Under the pieces are notes generated by a model. That model searched no databases and was not told the DNA's origin. It saw only the letters and a program-made list of their open reading frames with translations. DNA of 64,000 nucleotides from Nocardia huaxiensis. Its GTDB lineage: Bacteria > Actinomycetota > Actinomycetes > Mycobacteriales > Mycobacteriaceae. Below, in pieces: positions 35,443-44,390 of this stretch; position 1 is the stretch's first letter; each line of letters starts with the position of its first letter. Made by a program: the position numbers and the translations under genes. The stretch covers positions 6,200,001 through 6,264,000 of the forward strand of contig NZ_CP059399.1 in NCBI RefSeq assembly GCF_013744875.1, read 5' to 3'.

Positions 35443-36585
35443 ATGACGACTACCGCTCCTGAAAACACCCCCGCCACCGCCCTGGACCCGATCGCGGCGG
35501 CCGCCGCCATCGGCGCGGAACTCGCCGATGGCGTCGCCGATCGCGACCGCTCCGGCGAGCTCTCCACCGTCGCCTTCGATCTGCTGCGCACTGCCGGACT
35601 GTCCCGGGCGCTGGTGCCGGCCGAATTCGGCGGCGGCGCGGTCACGCACGCCGAAATGGGCGAGATCCTGCGGGAACTGGGCCGCCACGATCCCTCCACG
35701 GCGGTGGCCTTCGCCATGCACTCGCATCTGGTGGCCACCCAGCTGTGGCGGCACAAGCACGGCATGGACGCCAGCGGAATCTTCCAGAAGGTCGCGGCCG
35801 GAGCCATTCTGGTGAGCACCGGCGCCTCGGACTGGGTGGAATCCAATGGCCGGGTCGTGCGGGTGGACGGCGGCTACCGGGTGAGCGCGCGCAAGATGCC
35901 CGCCAGCGGGTGCGAGGCCGGGACCGTGGTGGTGACCAGCCTGCGCTGGGACGACGCCCCCGATGGTCCGCAGGTGCTGCACTGCGCGATTCCGTTCGCC
36001 TCCCCCGGGGTGAGCATCGACAAGACTTGGAACACACTGGGTTTGCGGGCCAGCGGCTCGCACACGGTGGTGTTCGAGGACGTGTTCGTGCCCGATGCGG
36101 CGGTCTCGCTGATCCGGCCGGCCGATGTGTGGCCGCCGATCCTGAATGTGGTGATCGGTGCGGCCATGCCGCTGGTCATGTCGGCGTATCTCGGAATCGC
36201 CGACAGCGCTGTGGAATTGGCGACGTCGCTGGCGGCGCAACGCGAGGCCGCGCATCTGGTGAGCCTGGTGGGTGAGATGGCGAATGCGCACACCACCGCC
36301 GCCGATCTCATCGATGCCATGTTCAGCGAGTCCGATGATCTGCGTTTCGCCAATACCGACGCGCACGCGGCCCGCATTCTCAGCCGCAAGACCGTCGCGG
36401 CGGACGCCTTGATCCAGACGGTGCGGCTGGCCATCGAAATCGTTGGCGGACTGGGATTCTCGCGCGACTACCCCCTGGAAATGTGGTACCGCGACATCCA
36501 CGGCGCGCTGTTCCATCCGCTGCCGCGGGCCAAGCAGCTGCGCTTCACCGGGCACGTGCTGCTGGGCAACACTCCCCTGGGCTGA
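35443..36585 (+). CDS. Acyl-CoA dehydrogenase family flavoprotein
   Basis: 380 residues from ATG 35443. Acyl-CoA dehydrogenase layout: helical N-domain (LVPAEFGGGAVTHAEMGEILRELGRHD), beta middle domain (TWNTLGLRASGSHTVVFEDVFVP) and C-domain with IEIVGGLGFSRDYPLEMWYRDIHGALFHPLP. The catalytic Glu is not obvious at the usual place, so it may act like the DszC/monooxygenase branch of the fold. Probably regulated by the divergent HxlR protein. Confidence 0.85.
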   Translation: MTTTAPENTPATALDPIAAAAAIGAELADGVADRDRSGELSTVAFDLLRTAGLSRALVPAEFGGGAVTHAEMGEILRELGRHDPSTAVAFAMHSHLVATQLWRHKHGMDASGIFQKVAAGAILVSTGASDWVESNGRVVRVDGGYRVSARKMPASGCEAGTVVVTSLRWDDAPDGPQVLHCAIPFASPGVSIDKTWNTLGLRASGSHTVVFEDVFVPDAAVSLIRPADVWPPILNVVIGAAMPLVMSAYLGIADSAVELATSLAAQREAAHLVSLVGEMANAHTTAADLIDAMFSESDDLRFANTDAHAARILSRKTVAADALIQTVRLAIEIVGGLGFSRDYPLEMWYRDIHGALFHPLPRAKQLRFTGHVLLGNTPLG

Positions 36586-36612
36586 ATTCCGTTCGGCTCC
36601 AGCCAGACTCGC

Positions 36613-37101
36613 TCAATACCAGCCGTTGGCCTGCCAGAACACCCACGCGTCATTGGGACTGCCGTAGCGCTGGTTCATATAGTCGTAGGCCCAACGGATC
36701 TGGGTGACCGGATTGAACGGCCAGTCCAGCCCGTGCGTGGACATCTTGTGTCCCGGCAGGGCCTGCGGCAGACCGTACGCGCCGCTGACGGGGTTGACGG
36801 CGAAGGTGTTCCAGCCGCTCTCCCGCTCGATGATGGCGTCGAAGGCCAGGAACTGGTCGGGCGGGACCATGGCCAGGGCAATGGCCCGGGGCGTGAGGGT
36901 GTACAACCCGAAGAGCGCGCCCACGCCGAGCCCGGCCAGTCCCGACAGCGACAGCGCCGCCGACTCGCGGTCGTCCTCGCAGTCGAGCCCGCAGTCCGCT
37001 TCCGCGGTCGCGGCGGCGCAGACCGCCATGGCGGTGGCCACTGTCAGGACGACGGCGAATTTACCGACGCACCGAATCCCCCGCACAATCGAGTGCGGCA
37101 T
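36613..37101 (-). CDS. Secreted lysozyme/transglycosylase-like protein
   Basis: 162 residues. Signal peptide (about 1-36, ending AEA), a second hydrophobic stretch (51-66), then an Apf/SLT-like C-terminal domain with candidate catalytic Glu in IIERESGWN (E92), AVNPVSGAYGLPQALPGHKM and a WAYDYMNQRYGSPNDAWVFW ending. Such proteins cleave peptidoglycan and include resuscitation-factor-like enzymes. Ends in NGWY at the very C-terminus, typical of this family. Confidence 0.85.
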   Translation of the reverse strand: MPHSIVRGIRCVGKFAVVLTVATAMAVCAAATAEADCGLDCEDDRESAALSLSGLAGLGVGALFGLYTLTPRAIALAMVPPDQFLAFDAIIERESGWNTFAVNPVSGAYGLPQALPGHKMSTHGLDWPFNPVTQIRWAYDYMNQRYGSPNDAWVFWQANGWY

Positions 37102-37217
37102 GACCGACTCATTCCTTTCACGTCGACGGCGTTAGTCGCGAAACCGGTGAAATCAGAAAGAGCAAATCATTGGTTAATCAGAAAGGAGAGCATTCCATTC
37201 GGCGTGTCGGCGTCCAG

Positions 37218-37325
37218 TTATCCTTCGAGCGGCGCGATCACCAGCAGCGTCGCCCAATATTCGGCGGCCGACGGACCCAGGTACGGCATCAGGAAGTCGT
37301 ACAGCAGATATGACACGAGAAACAC
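37218..37325 (-). CDS. Candidate small protein of 32-35 residues
   Basis: From GTG 37316 the product is (M)SYLLYDFLMPYLGPSAAE YWATLLVIAPLEG; a GTG at 37325 would add three residues. GGAGG lies just upstream at a distance that is too short for the first and long for the second. Amphipathic/hydrophobic composition and good codon use are the only support. Confidence 0.3.
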   Translation of the reverse strand: MFLVSYLLYDFLMPYLGPSAAEYWATLLVIAPLEG

Positions 37326-37398
37326 TCACCTCCACACAGGGTCCACCGCATCCGGTACACGGCAAACCGCGTCCGACCCTAGTGGAGATGAGCGTGTT

Positions 37399-37590
37399 TC
37401 ACATCCGCTCGGGGAATTTCCGAGACGACGCTGATCGGAGGGCGTGCACGCGCGGGAGTACGCGCTCGGCAATCCGCTCGGTGTATTCGATCGGATCGCG
37501 ATCGGGCATCAGGTCGAAGTCGAAATACCCAGGGCGGAATACCGTTGGACTCGACGAGGCTCGGATCCTGGGCCCACTCCTGTCGGGATG
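37399..37590 (-). pseudogene. Gene tail without a start, probably frameshifted
   Basis: A minus-strand frame ending in TGA (37401-37399) reads YFDFDLMPDRDPIEYTERIA and ERVLPRVHALRS, which looks like a real C-terminal helix. Immediately upstream, coding character moves to another frame (QEWAQDPSLVESNGIPPWVF). No start is found before the EthD-like gene. Read as a remnant; family unknown. Confidence 0.3.
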
Positions 37591-37600
37591 TCCCCCGTCC

Positions 37601-38269
37601 TCAGCTGAGCTTATAGACGTACCGACTGGTCGGGACGATGTCCAGGTCGAGGTGCGCGCCGAAGCTGACCACGCTCTCCATCAATCGCGTGATGCGCCGC
37701 TGCAATTCGGCATCGTCGCCGCCGCTGCCGTAGAACTCGTGCGGGCTGGCCATGGCCGCCATCGGGAACAGCTCCTCGACCAGGGCATCCACCCGTTTAC
37801 CCGGGGTGATCGCCTCGGCCACGGTGTTCTGCACGTAGCCGAAGGTCGCCTGCGTTTCGATGGCGACCGGCGTGTGCAGGTCGTGCCAGCGGTGCAGCCA
37901 CTCCTCCCGGGTGAGGTCGGCCGGGATGCGCAGCAGCGCGACATTGGCGAGCGCATCGGTGCGCACCCCATCCTCGACCTGCGGCGGCACAATCGGCCGA
38001 CGTTCGTCGACCATCCAGCCCTGCACCTCGTCGGCCACCGAACCCAGTGCGGCGGTGACGGTTTCGTGCCCACCCAGGGTGCGCACGCTCACGATCGCGG
38101 CGATCGGCTCCGCATAGGTGGTGTGGCGCAATTGCGCACCCGCCACCTCGGCGTCGCGCACATTCACCTGCAATTCGTACCCGCCGATATCGGCCAGTCG
38201 CCGCCGCAGTTCCGCACCGTGCAGCCACGCGTCCAGTCCCTCACCCCAGAGGGCGTACATCAGCTTCAT
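37601..38269 (-). CDS. EthD-domain-like dimeric alpha-beta barrel protein
   Basis: 222 residues from ATG 38269 (MKLMYALWGEGLDAWLHG), with AAGGA 7 nt upstream; an ATG at 38308 would add 13 residues. Two ferredoxin-like halves; the second (LLRIPADLTREEWLHRWHDLHTPVAIETQATFGYVQN) resembles EthD domains that act beside cytochrome P450 or oxygenase systems. No such oxygenase is adjacent. Confidence 0.7.
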   Translation of the reverse strand: MKLMYALWGEGLDAWLHGAELRRRLADIGGYELQVNVRDAEVAGAQLRHTTYAEPIAAIVSVRTLGGHETVTAALGSVADEVQGWMVDERRPIVPPQVEDGVRTDALANVALLRIPADLTREEWLHRWHDLHTPVAIETQATFGYVQNTVAEAITPGKRVDALVEELFPMAAMASPHEFYGSGGDDAELQRRITRLMESVVSFGAHLDLDIVPTSRYVYKLS

Positions 38270-38358
38270 TCCGAAGTCCTTGCCACAGATCACCATTGGT
38301 CGGCCCACGGTAACCGCGACACCCGCTCGAGCTGCCGATATTGCCGGATTCGTCCCGC

Positions 38359-39018
38359 CTATCGGACAGACGTCTCAGGATGTGCCGGAGCCCAGTCCGG
38401 GGAGCGGCCGAGCAGGGCCAGGACGGCGTCGAGCGTGGAGTCGCCGGACCAGGCGACAGCGGGCGCGAAGGCCGCGCCGGGGACGGTGCGCGACTTGTCG
38501 TCCGGGACGAACCGCGCGACGGGGAGCGCGAGCTTCAGGATCTCATCGCCGAAAGCGACTGTCGCGCCCAAGGTTCGGGCGACATCCCAGCTGTGCACGA
38601 CATAGTCGATGAAGTGGAAGGTGACCGCCTGGGCGCCCGGAAATTCGAAGGCGGTGGTGAATTCCGGGAGCGGGAAGTTGCGGTCGAGGACATCGGGTTC
38701 GGCGAAGGCCGTGAGGACGTGCTCGGCGGCAGCGCGGTAGTCGGCGGCGGGATCGGGGCCGAGTGGGCGCGGATGCCACCGCTCCCGATCGCCCACCCCG
38801 CGCGCGGCGGCCGCGAATCCGTAGTGCTGGGCGATCATGTGGGCGAGCAGGTCGTCCAGCGTCCAACCCGCGCACGGTGTCGGCTTCGTGAGATCAGCCG
38901 GGGTGACGTGGGACGCGACCTCGACGGAGGTTTCGACTACACGAGCATGCAAAGCGATGAGATCTATTCCGGCAATGAGGGATTCGAAGTTCTTCGAGGT
39001 GGTGGATTCAGTGGTCAT
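38359..39018 (-). CDS. TIGR03086/DinB-like mycothiol-type metal-binding protein
   Basis: 219 residues from ATG 39018, with AGAGGA about 8 nt upstream. Four-helix DinB-like fold; CAGWTLDDLLAHMIAQHYG supplies one metal-ligand His and HFIDYVVHSWDVARTLG others, as in TIGR03086 proteins related to mycothiol-dependent maleylpyruvate isomerase. Divergent from a MarR regulator with an inverted repeat between. Confidence 0.83.
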   Translation of the reverse strand: MTTESTTSKNFESLIAGIDLIALHARVVETSVEVASHVTPADLTKPTPCAGWTLDDLLAHMIAQHYGFAAAARGVGDRERWHPRPLGPDPAADYRAAAEHVLTAFAEPDVLDRNFPLPEFTTAFEFPGAQAVTFHFIDYVVHSWDVARTLGATVAFGDEILKLALPVARFVPDDKSRTVPGAAFAPAVAWSGDSTLDAVLALLGRSPDWAPAHPETSVR

Positions 39019-39068
39019 CGTGGATCCTCTCGACATCCAGGCACCCAAATAGTGTGCATACGCCTATC

Positions 39069-39084
39069 GTAAGCACAGGCTTAC
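39069..39084. promoter_or_regulatory. Inverted repeat between DinB-like and MarR genes
   Basis: GTAAGC-ACAG-GCTTAC, perfect 6-bp arms, 28 bp before the MarR start. Size and position suit a MarR dimer site controlling both genes. Confidence 0.6.
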
Positions 39085-39111
39085 TGTCTGTCGAGTAGTA
39101 CTTTCTTTCCC

Positions 39112-39555
39112 ATGCCGGAAGTGCAGCGCCCCGATCTCGCCGCGATGCTCGCGCCGCTGGGACGCGTCCTCATACAGGCGGAACTGCCTGTGCTCGAACG
39201 CAATGGGCTCAGCATGTGGGGTTATGCCGTGCTGCTCGGACTCGGCAACGAACCCGTCTACACCCAGGCAGCGCTCGCGAAGAAGATCAACGCGGATAAG
39301 ACGCGGATCATCCGGGTGCTCGACGAACTACAGGAACGCGGGCTCATTCGCCGCGATCCGGATCCGGCCGATCGGCGGGCGCGGCTGGTGTCGCTCACCG
39401 CTGACGGCCGTACCGTTCGCGATCGGACACAGCGTGAAATTCAGGAGCAGGAGGAACAGGTGCTGTCCCTCCTGCCCGCCGCCGACCGGAAGGTCTTTCT
39501 GCGGTCGCTGCAACGACTGTCGGAAGGGATCCCCGCCCTCGGTGAGCCTGCATGA
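39112..39555 (+). CDS. MarR family transcriptional regulator
   Basis: 147 residues with the winged-helix core (TQAALAKKINADKTRIIRVLDELQERGLIRRDPDPADRRARLVSLT), including the DxRxR wing motif. Likely autorepressor and repressor of the divergent DinB-like gene. Confidence 0.88.
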   Translation: MPEVQRPDLAAMLAPLGRVLIQAELPVLERNGLSMWGYAVLLGLGNEPVYTQAALAKKINADKTRIIRVLDELQERGLIRRDPDPADRRARLVSLTADGRTVRDRTQREIQEQEEQVLSLLPAADRKVFLRSLQRLSEGIPALGEPA

Positions 39556-39576
39556 ACTCGCCGAAACTCGGGCTGG

Positions 39577-40368
39577 TCAAGGCTGGTCCGCGGTCACCTG
39601 CCGGTGCTCGTACCAGATTGCCGGGACGACCGATCCGTTCGGCAACGTCTGCGCTCGCCGATCCTTTTCCGTCGCCCCGATCCTGTCGCAGATGCGCTGC
39701 ACCGCCAGATTCGACTCGCTCGTACCGATTTCGACGGTGGTGACACCGGCGTCGTGGATCGCCTCGACCAGCGCGGCCACCGCTTCGCTCGCGTAGCCGG
39801 CGCGCCGGTGCCGTGGCCCGATCCACCAGCCGAGCGTGCGCGACGAGGCGTCGCCAGCGCTGGGGTGCACGGTCGCGCCACCCACCAGGGCCCCGTCCGA
39901 CCACGCCTCTAACACGAGAAGCCCCGGAGTCGGATGCCCCGACCTGACGGCCTGCACCATTACCCGGGCAGTGCGTTCGGTCCACCCGTTCCCTGCGATC
40001 ATCTCCGCATCGATCGTGGCGGCGAGTGCGACCGCGTCCTGCGGTACCGGCGGGCGCAGCAGCAGCCGTGCGGACTCGACCTTCCGCGGCACGTCATCGT
40101 GCGCCTTGATTGCCTTGTCGCAGAGCTCACTGACCCGCCACGCCCACAACCCACCCGCGACAAGCACAACGCCTACCGCGAGCGCCACCCATACAGCGAT
40201 GACGAGTCCCCTCGCGGCGGGACTCGACACGACCGTCAACGCGATCCCGAAGACCACCGCCGGAGCCCCGACCGTCACTATCCAACTCGCCAGCCCGCGA
40301 GCGGCGGTACGCCAGGTTCCCTGCTGCAGCGCCGCTCTGACATACGTGATTCGCCACATGGGAAACAT
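39577..40368 (-). CDS. Membrane-anchored GNAT acetyltransferase
   Basis: 263 residues from ATG 40368 (MFPMWRITYVRAALQQ); ATG 40359 is an alternative. Two membrane helices (about 23-45 and 52-75) precede a GNAT domain: RLLLRPPVPQDAVALAATID, then LGWWIGPRHRRAGYASEAVAALVE (acetyl-CoA pyrophosphate loop) and ESNLAVQRICDRIG. Membrane tethering is unusual for GNATs of the RimJ type. Substrate unknown. Confidence 0.75.
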   Translation of the reverse strand: MFPMWRITYVRAALQQGTWRTAARGLASWIVTVGAPAVVFGIALTVVSSPAARGLVIAVWVALAVGVVLVAGGLWAWRVSELCDKAIKAHDDVPRKVESARLLLRPPVPQDAVALAATIDAEMIAGNGWTERTARVMVQAVRSGHPTPGLLVLEAWSDGALVGGATVHPSAGDASSRTLGWWIGPRHRRAGYASEAVAALVEAIHDAGVTTVEIGTSESNLAVQRICDRIGATEKDRRAQTLPNGSVVPAIWYEHRQVTADQP

Positions 40369-40427
40369 GCGCGAACCATATTCGATCTCAGCCGCGGATC
40401 GAAGGCGGAGCAGGCTAGCGTGGAGTC

Positions 40428-41216
40428 GTGGCCATGGCACGAGTCGGCGGTCTGGAGATCGCCTACGACCGGGTCGGCGAGGGGCCGCCCGTGGTGTTCC
40501 TGCACAGCGCAGGCGACGACGCCCGCATCTGGCGGCCGCAATATGACGCGCTGTCGGACGAATTCACCGTGGTGACCTGGGACGAGCCAGGAGCGGGCCG
40601 TTCCTCCGATCTCCCCGAATCGTTCGGCCTCATGGACTACGCACACTGTCTCGCCGCGGTGATGGACTCACTGCGGCTCGGACCGGCGCACATCGCCGGC
40701 CTCTCCTGGGGCGGCACCCTCGCCTTGGAGTTCTACCGTCGCCATCCGCACCTGGTGCGCACGTTGATCCTCGCCGACACCTACGCGGGCTGGAAAGGCT
40801 CCCTCCCCGCGGAGGAGGTACGAGCCCGCGTCGAGTCCGCGGGTCGGATGCTGGCCGCACCGCCCGGTGAGTTCGATCCGACCCCGCCCGGACTGTTCGC
40901 CGGCGAACCACCCGCCGCGTACGCACCGCTGCTCGACGCGATGGCGGCCGCCGCACGCCCGGACACCATGCGCAAACAACTGGCGCTGATGGCCGAGACC
41001 GACCAGCGGGACCTCCTGCCCACCGTGTCGGTGCCCACCCTATTGCTCTGGGGCGCACAGGATGTGCGCTCACCCCTGGCGGTCGCACGACAGTTCCAGG
41101 ACGCGATCCCGCACGCCGAGCTCGTCGTGATCCCCGGCGCGGGACACCTCAGCAACCTGGAACGGCCCGACGAATTCAACCACGCCGTGCGCGCATTCTG
41201 CCGCGCCCACTCCTGA
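40428..41216 (+). CDS. Alpha/beta hydrolase
   Basis: 262 residues from GTG 40428 (ATG 40434 also possible). VVFLHSAGDDARIW oxyanion region, nucleophile elbow GLSWGG, the acid in LLLWGAQDVRSP and the His in IPGAGHLSNLERPDEF complete a Ser-Asp-His triad. Possibly 3-oxoadipate enol-lactonase-like, but the context gives no pathway. Confidence 0.85.
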   Translation: MAMARVGGLEIAYDRVGEGPPVVFLHSAGDDARIWRPQYDALSDEFTVVTWDEPGAGRSSDLPESFGLMDYAHCLAAVMDSLRLGPAHIAGLSWGGTLALEFYRRHPHLVRTLILADTYAGWKGSLPAEEVRARVESAGRMLAAPPGEFDPTPPGLFAGEPPAAYAPLLDAMAAAARPDTMRKQLALMAETDQRDLLPTVSVPTLLLWGAQDVRSPLAVARQFQDAIPHAELVVIPGAGHLSNLERPDEFNHAVRAFCRAHS

Positions 41217-41281
41217 GTGGGTTGGCGTACCACTCCCATACCGCGTCCTGCTCACCGTCCTTGCGTGGTGACCGCTCGAAA

Positions 41282-41605
41282 TCAGCGGGGTGGGGGCTGC
41301 AGCCGGGTGGGCGTGGTGAAGGCGGACGGAAGCAGTGAGGTGACGGGAGGCAAACGCACGTCAGGCTGCTGGGCGGGGAGACGAGCCGGTTCATCGAGGG
41401 CGCCGACGAAATCCAATGGTATGAAGAACAACAGCATTACGGCGGCCCCCTGGAACACGAACCGCGCCCCCTTGATTTCCGGCTGCTCGAGCAGGCGGTT
41501 CCACCACTGGCACAGGCGATTCCAGCGACTCGGCGGCATTGCGGACTCGTGGAACACGGCGCCTCCATCGAAATGACCCTCGCTGGTCGTATCGCCGTAC
41601 GCCAC
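41282..41605 (-). CDS. Doubtful hypothetical protein with one hydrophobic segment
   Basis: 107 codons. Contains one hydrophobic helix (FVFQGAAVMLLFFIPLDFVG) and a proline-rich tail. No homology recognised and no clear RBS. May be non-coding. Confidence 0.25.
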   Translation of the reverse strand: MAYGDTTSEGHFDGGAVFHESAMPPSRWNRLCQWWNRLLEQPEIKGARFVFQGAAVMLLFFIPLDFVGALDEPARLPAQQPDVRLPPVTSLLPSAFTTPTRLQPPPR

Positions 41606-41619
41606 ATCGCATTACGGCC

Positions 41620-41859
41620 TCAGTCGCACAGTTCGATGCGGCGGCGTGCTGGGCTACGCCGAACGAACTGGCAAGCGGCAGTTGAGGATGTTCGCGCGCA
41701 GTCACCAACCGCCGGCAACCAGTCACTCCGTTTGGAACTGTGCAACCACGTGAGTTCGGTATCGATGGATCCTCCGGCGAGCCCTGTGCGACCATCCGGA
41801 AATCGCTGGATCTTCCGAAACTCGATGCCGTCGTCGAACAACTCCGAGAGCGTCACCAA
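41620..41859 (-). CDS. Possible fragment of a DUF6881-like small protein
   Basis: The start of this 79-codon stretch reads VTLSELFDDGIEFRKIQRFP then DGRTGLAGG, a pattern like the small DUF6881-type proteins (acidic-aromatic EVRKxxxFxDG core). The remainder, rich in Arg/Ser, loses that character, suggesting truncation or frameshift. Weak evidence. Confidence 0.3.
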   Translation of the reverse strand: MVTLSELFDDGIEFRKIQRFPDGRTGLAGGSIDTELTWLHSSKRSDWLPAVGDCARTSSTAACQFVRRSPARRRIELCD

Positions 41860-42372
41860 CGGTTCGTCACCTACGGTCTGCCTACTTTCGATCTACTATC
41901 CGGAACCTCACTGTAGATCCTGGCCGGTGACACATCTTGCTGGCTGCCAAAGAGATTCGATGAGAATGCACCGATCCCAGCAGTGCACCACTCGGCTACA
42001 TAGAGCGTTCAGCCAACGCCAGATCAGCTCGCGCCGTTGACCTTCGCCCTGCGGGCACTGGCTGGTCCGGTCAGCGCGACCAGCGGCATGTCAGTGCGTT
42101 CGGTGTGCTCGATCCAGGCCGTCGCGAGTCACATCGCCATCCGCATAGGATGGGTCGGTGTCGCGTGTACGCGCCAGGTGGACGGCGTCGGCATGGAGGC
42201 ACCGCACTTCAGGAGGCAGCCATGGGTCCACTTCCGATTCCCTGCTGATGCCGCGCGCGCCTCGCTCAGACTGCGCGACAACCACTGCCACAGCGCCTTT
42301 TACGCCCTCACGCGTTCTTGCCATCAGCGAGGGATGCCTCCCGTCTACCCCATTTCGCGAAAAGAGATCTCC

Positions 42373-42858
42373 ATGTCCACCGACCCCCATCGCGCCCGAG
42401 CCCTGGGCCGCGAATTGATCGACACTCACCAGTGGTTGCGTAGCGAACTTCGCCGCGTTACCCACTCCCTGGACGAGTATCCGGCCACGACCCCGATCGG
42501 CTCCCTACGGGACCTGCGCGCACACTGCCTGGCCTTCTGCCAAGCCCTCACCGCCCATCACACAAGCGAGGATGAGACAGCGTTTCCCGTTCTGGCTCAA
42601 CGCTTTCCCGACCTGCGGCCGGTCCTGACCGAACTCTCCGCCGACCACCATCTGGTCGCGGACATCCTGACCCGCATGACCACCGCGCTTGCCGAAGTCA
42701 GCATCGAGAATCTTGCGACGGTACGCGCTGAGGTCGCAGGGCTGTCAGCCATTCTGGAATCCCACTTCCAGTGGGAGGAACGCCGCATCGCGGCCGCCTT
42801 GGACGAGTTGCCGAGCGCCGACTACACCGCAGCGGAGTTGTTCAGCCGCAGGCACTGA
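42373..42858 (+). CDS. Hemerythrin-domain (HHE) protein
   Basis: 161 residues from ATG 42373. Four-helix bundle with candidate di-iron ligands in IDTHQWLRSELRRV, LTAHHTSEDETAFPVL, SADHHLVADIL and LESHFQWEERRI (H-HxxxE-H-HxxxE order). Such proteins bind O2 or nitric oxide or sense redox. An intact gene in an otherwise eroded neighbourhood. Confidence 0.82.
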   Translation: MSTDPHRARALGRELIDTHQWLRSELRRVTHSLDEYPATTPIGSLRDLRAHCLAFCQALTAHHTSEDETAFPVLAQRFPDLRPVLTELSADHHLVADILTRMTTALAEVSIENLATVRAEVAGLSAILESHFQWEERRIAAALDELPSADYTAAELFSRRH

Positions 42859-43069
42859 TCTTCGGCTATGCATCGTTGACCCCTTCGGTCAGCGCGGGAA
42901 GCGGTATTTCAGCGCGTTGTCGGAGCACGGTCCAGCATTGCGGAGCGAACTCTCATCCTTTGCAGAACGAGCACGCGCAACGTGCTCCTCCTGAACAAGA
43001 CGAGCAGAATGCGCCTTCAGGATCGCCGTATGCCTTAACTGCGGCGGCATCATGTTCGAGCAGGCAAGC

Positions 43070-43098
43070 TGGTCTATCCCGGGTTTTTCGGAGTCGGG
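43070..43098 (+). repeat. Left terminal inverted repeat of the IS
   Basis: 29 bp matching the right end (44291-44319, complement) at 24 positions; mismatches are at positions 7, 8, 11, 18 and 19 of the repeat. Confidence 0.85.
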
Positions 43099-43137
43099 AT
43101 GTTGGATTCTTGTGCCACCCTGATGAGGAGGAGTGGC

Positions 43138-44280
43138 ATGGGACGGCGTGGGTATCCACCGGAGTTCCGGCGCAAGGTGCTCGATCTGGTCGAGGCCGGC
43201 CGCAAGATCGCCGACATTGCACGGGATCTGGACATCAGTGATCAGACGATCTATACCTGGCGTCGCCAGGACCGCATCGACCGCAGCTTGGAAGCAGGCC
43301 TGACCAGCGCGGAGAAGGCTGAACTGGTGGCGGCGAAACAACGCATCGCGCAACTGGAAGCAGAGCTGGTGGTGCATCGGCGGGCAACTGAGTTGTTGAA
43401 GGGGGCGGTGCGCCCAAAAGCCAAGTACGCCGCGGTCGCGGCGATGGCGGAGGAAGGGATGTCGATCCAGATCGCCTGCCGGGTGCTCGGAGTCTCTGAA
43501 TCCGGTTTCTACGACTGGCGTTCGCGCCCGCCGTCGCAGCGGCAGGTCCGTCATGCCTGGCTGACCGAGCTGATCGCCGAGGTTCATCAGCGTTCCCGCG
43601 GCGCTTACGGCAGCCGCCGGGTGCACGCCGAACTGCGGCTTGGCCGCGGCATCGTCGTCGGGCACGGAGCGGTCGAGTTACTGATGCGGCGGGCCGGGAT
43701 CGTCGGCGCGATCGGTCGGCCGAAGTGGAAACACGCCAAACCCGACCAGATCGCCACCGACCACGTCAACCGGAACTTCACCTCGGAAGCGCCGAATCGC
43801 AAGTGGCTCACCGATATTACGGAACATCACACAAGAGAAGGGAAGGTCTACTGCGCGGTGGTCCTCGATGTCTATTCACGTCGCGTGGTGGGCTGGTCGA
43901 TCGACTCCAGCCCGAACGCCGCGCTGGTGACCAATGCGCTCGGGATGGCCATCGACACCCGTCGTCCCGGGAACGGAACGATCATTCATTCCGATCAGGG
44001 CACGCAGTTCGGGTCATGGGCATTCACCAAGCGCGCCAAGGACTCTGGGCTCGTTCCCTCGATGGGCAGCGTCGGCGACTGCTACGACAACGCGATGATG
44101 GAATCGTTCTAGTCGCGGATGCAGGTCGAGCTGCTGGACCGTCGCCGCTGGAACACCCGCGTCGAACTGGCCAACGCGATCTTCGAATACCTCGAGATCT
44201 TCCACAACCGACAGCGCCGTCACAGCAGCCTCGGCATGCGAACACCGATAGAGTTTGAAAACACAACCGTCGTGGCATGA
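43138..44280 (+). pseudogene. IS3-family transposase with nonsense codon
   Basis: From ATG 43138 (GRRGYPPEFRRKVLDLVEAG). N-terminal helix-turn-helix and leucine-rich helix (OrfA-like) run in one frame into the rve/DDE integrase part (OrfB-like), so no programmed frameshift is needed. Catalytic Asp in WLTDIT, Asp in IHSDQGTQF and Glu in NAMMESF are present. TAG at 44110-44112 replaces what should be Trp (ESF-stop-SRMQVELL); the remaining 55 codons to TGA 44280 stay in frame. Probably inactive unless suppressed. Confidence 0.88.
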
Positions 44281-44290
44281 AGTCAAGCAA

Positions 44291-44319
44291 CCCGACTCCG
44301 CGAAACCCAGGGAAGACCA
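44291..44319 (-). repeat. Right terminal inverted repeat of the IS
   Basis: Complement of the left end with five mismatches; followed directly by the duplicated target AGC at 44320-44322. Confidence 0.85.
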
Positions 44320-44390
44320 AGCCCTCCGAGAAAGCGGGGGAACCTCACGGCAGATCAGTGGACCAGTGCGGATCCGGCCTCAGACAACAC

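Larger units (their letters stand above)
37102..37600. other. Half-kilobase between lysozyme-like and EthD-like genes
   Basis: No full-length gene. It holds a possible small minus-strand ORF (37218-37325) and, further right, a minus-strand gene tail (37399-37590). The 37140-37200 part is AT-rich (AATCATTGGTTAATCAGAAAGG) and could carry the lysozyme-like gene's promoter. Confidence 0.5.
41217..42372. other. Poorly coding, probably degraded region
   Basis: About 1.15 kb between two intact genes with no convincing full-length gene. Codon use is weaker than in neighbouring genes. Two minus-strand stretches (41282-41605 and 41620-41859) may be small or broken genes and are listed separately; the 41890-42370 part shows nothing recognisable. 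Confidence 0.5.
43070..44319 (+). mobile_element. IS3-family insertion sequence, 1,250 bp
   Basis: Terminal inverted repeats of 29 bp: left 43070-43098 begins TGGTCTATCCCGGG, right (44291-44319, complement) begins TGGTCTTCCCTGGG; 24 of 29 positions match and both end in CGGAGTCGGG. The element starts TG and ends CA. The flanking trinucleotide AGC (43067-43069 and 44320-44322) is duplicated, as expected for IS3-type transposition. One transposase reading frame, interrupted by a stop. Confidence 0.88.

Noticed and set aside
37102..37400. c-di-AMP (ydaO-type) riboswitch before the lysozyme-like gene
   Set aside because: Such riboswitches control wall hydrolases in actinobacteria, but the conserved core bases were not found when reading the leader.
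43360..43420. Programmed -1 frameshift between OrfA and OrfB of the IS
   Set aside because: The two parts are already in one continuous frame, so no slippery site is needed.
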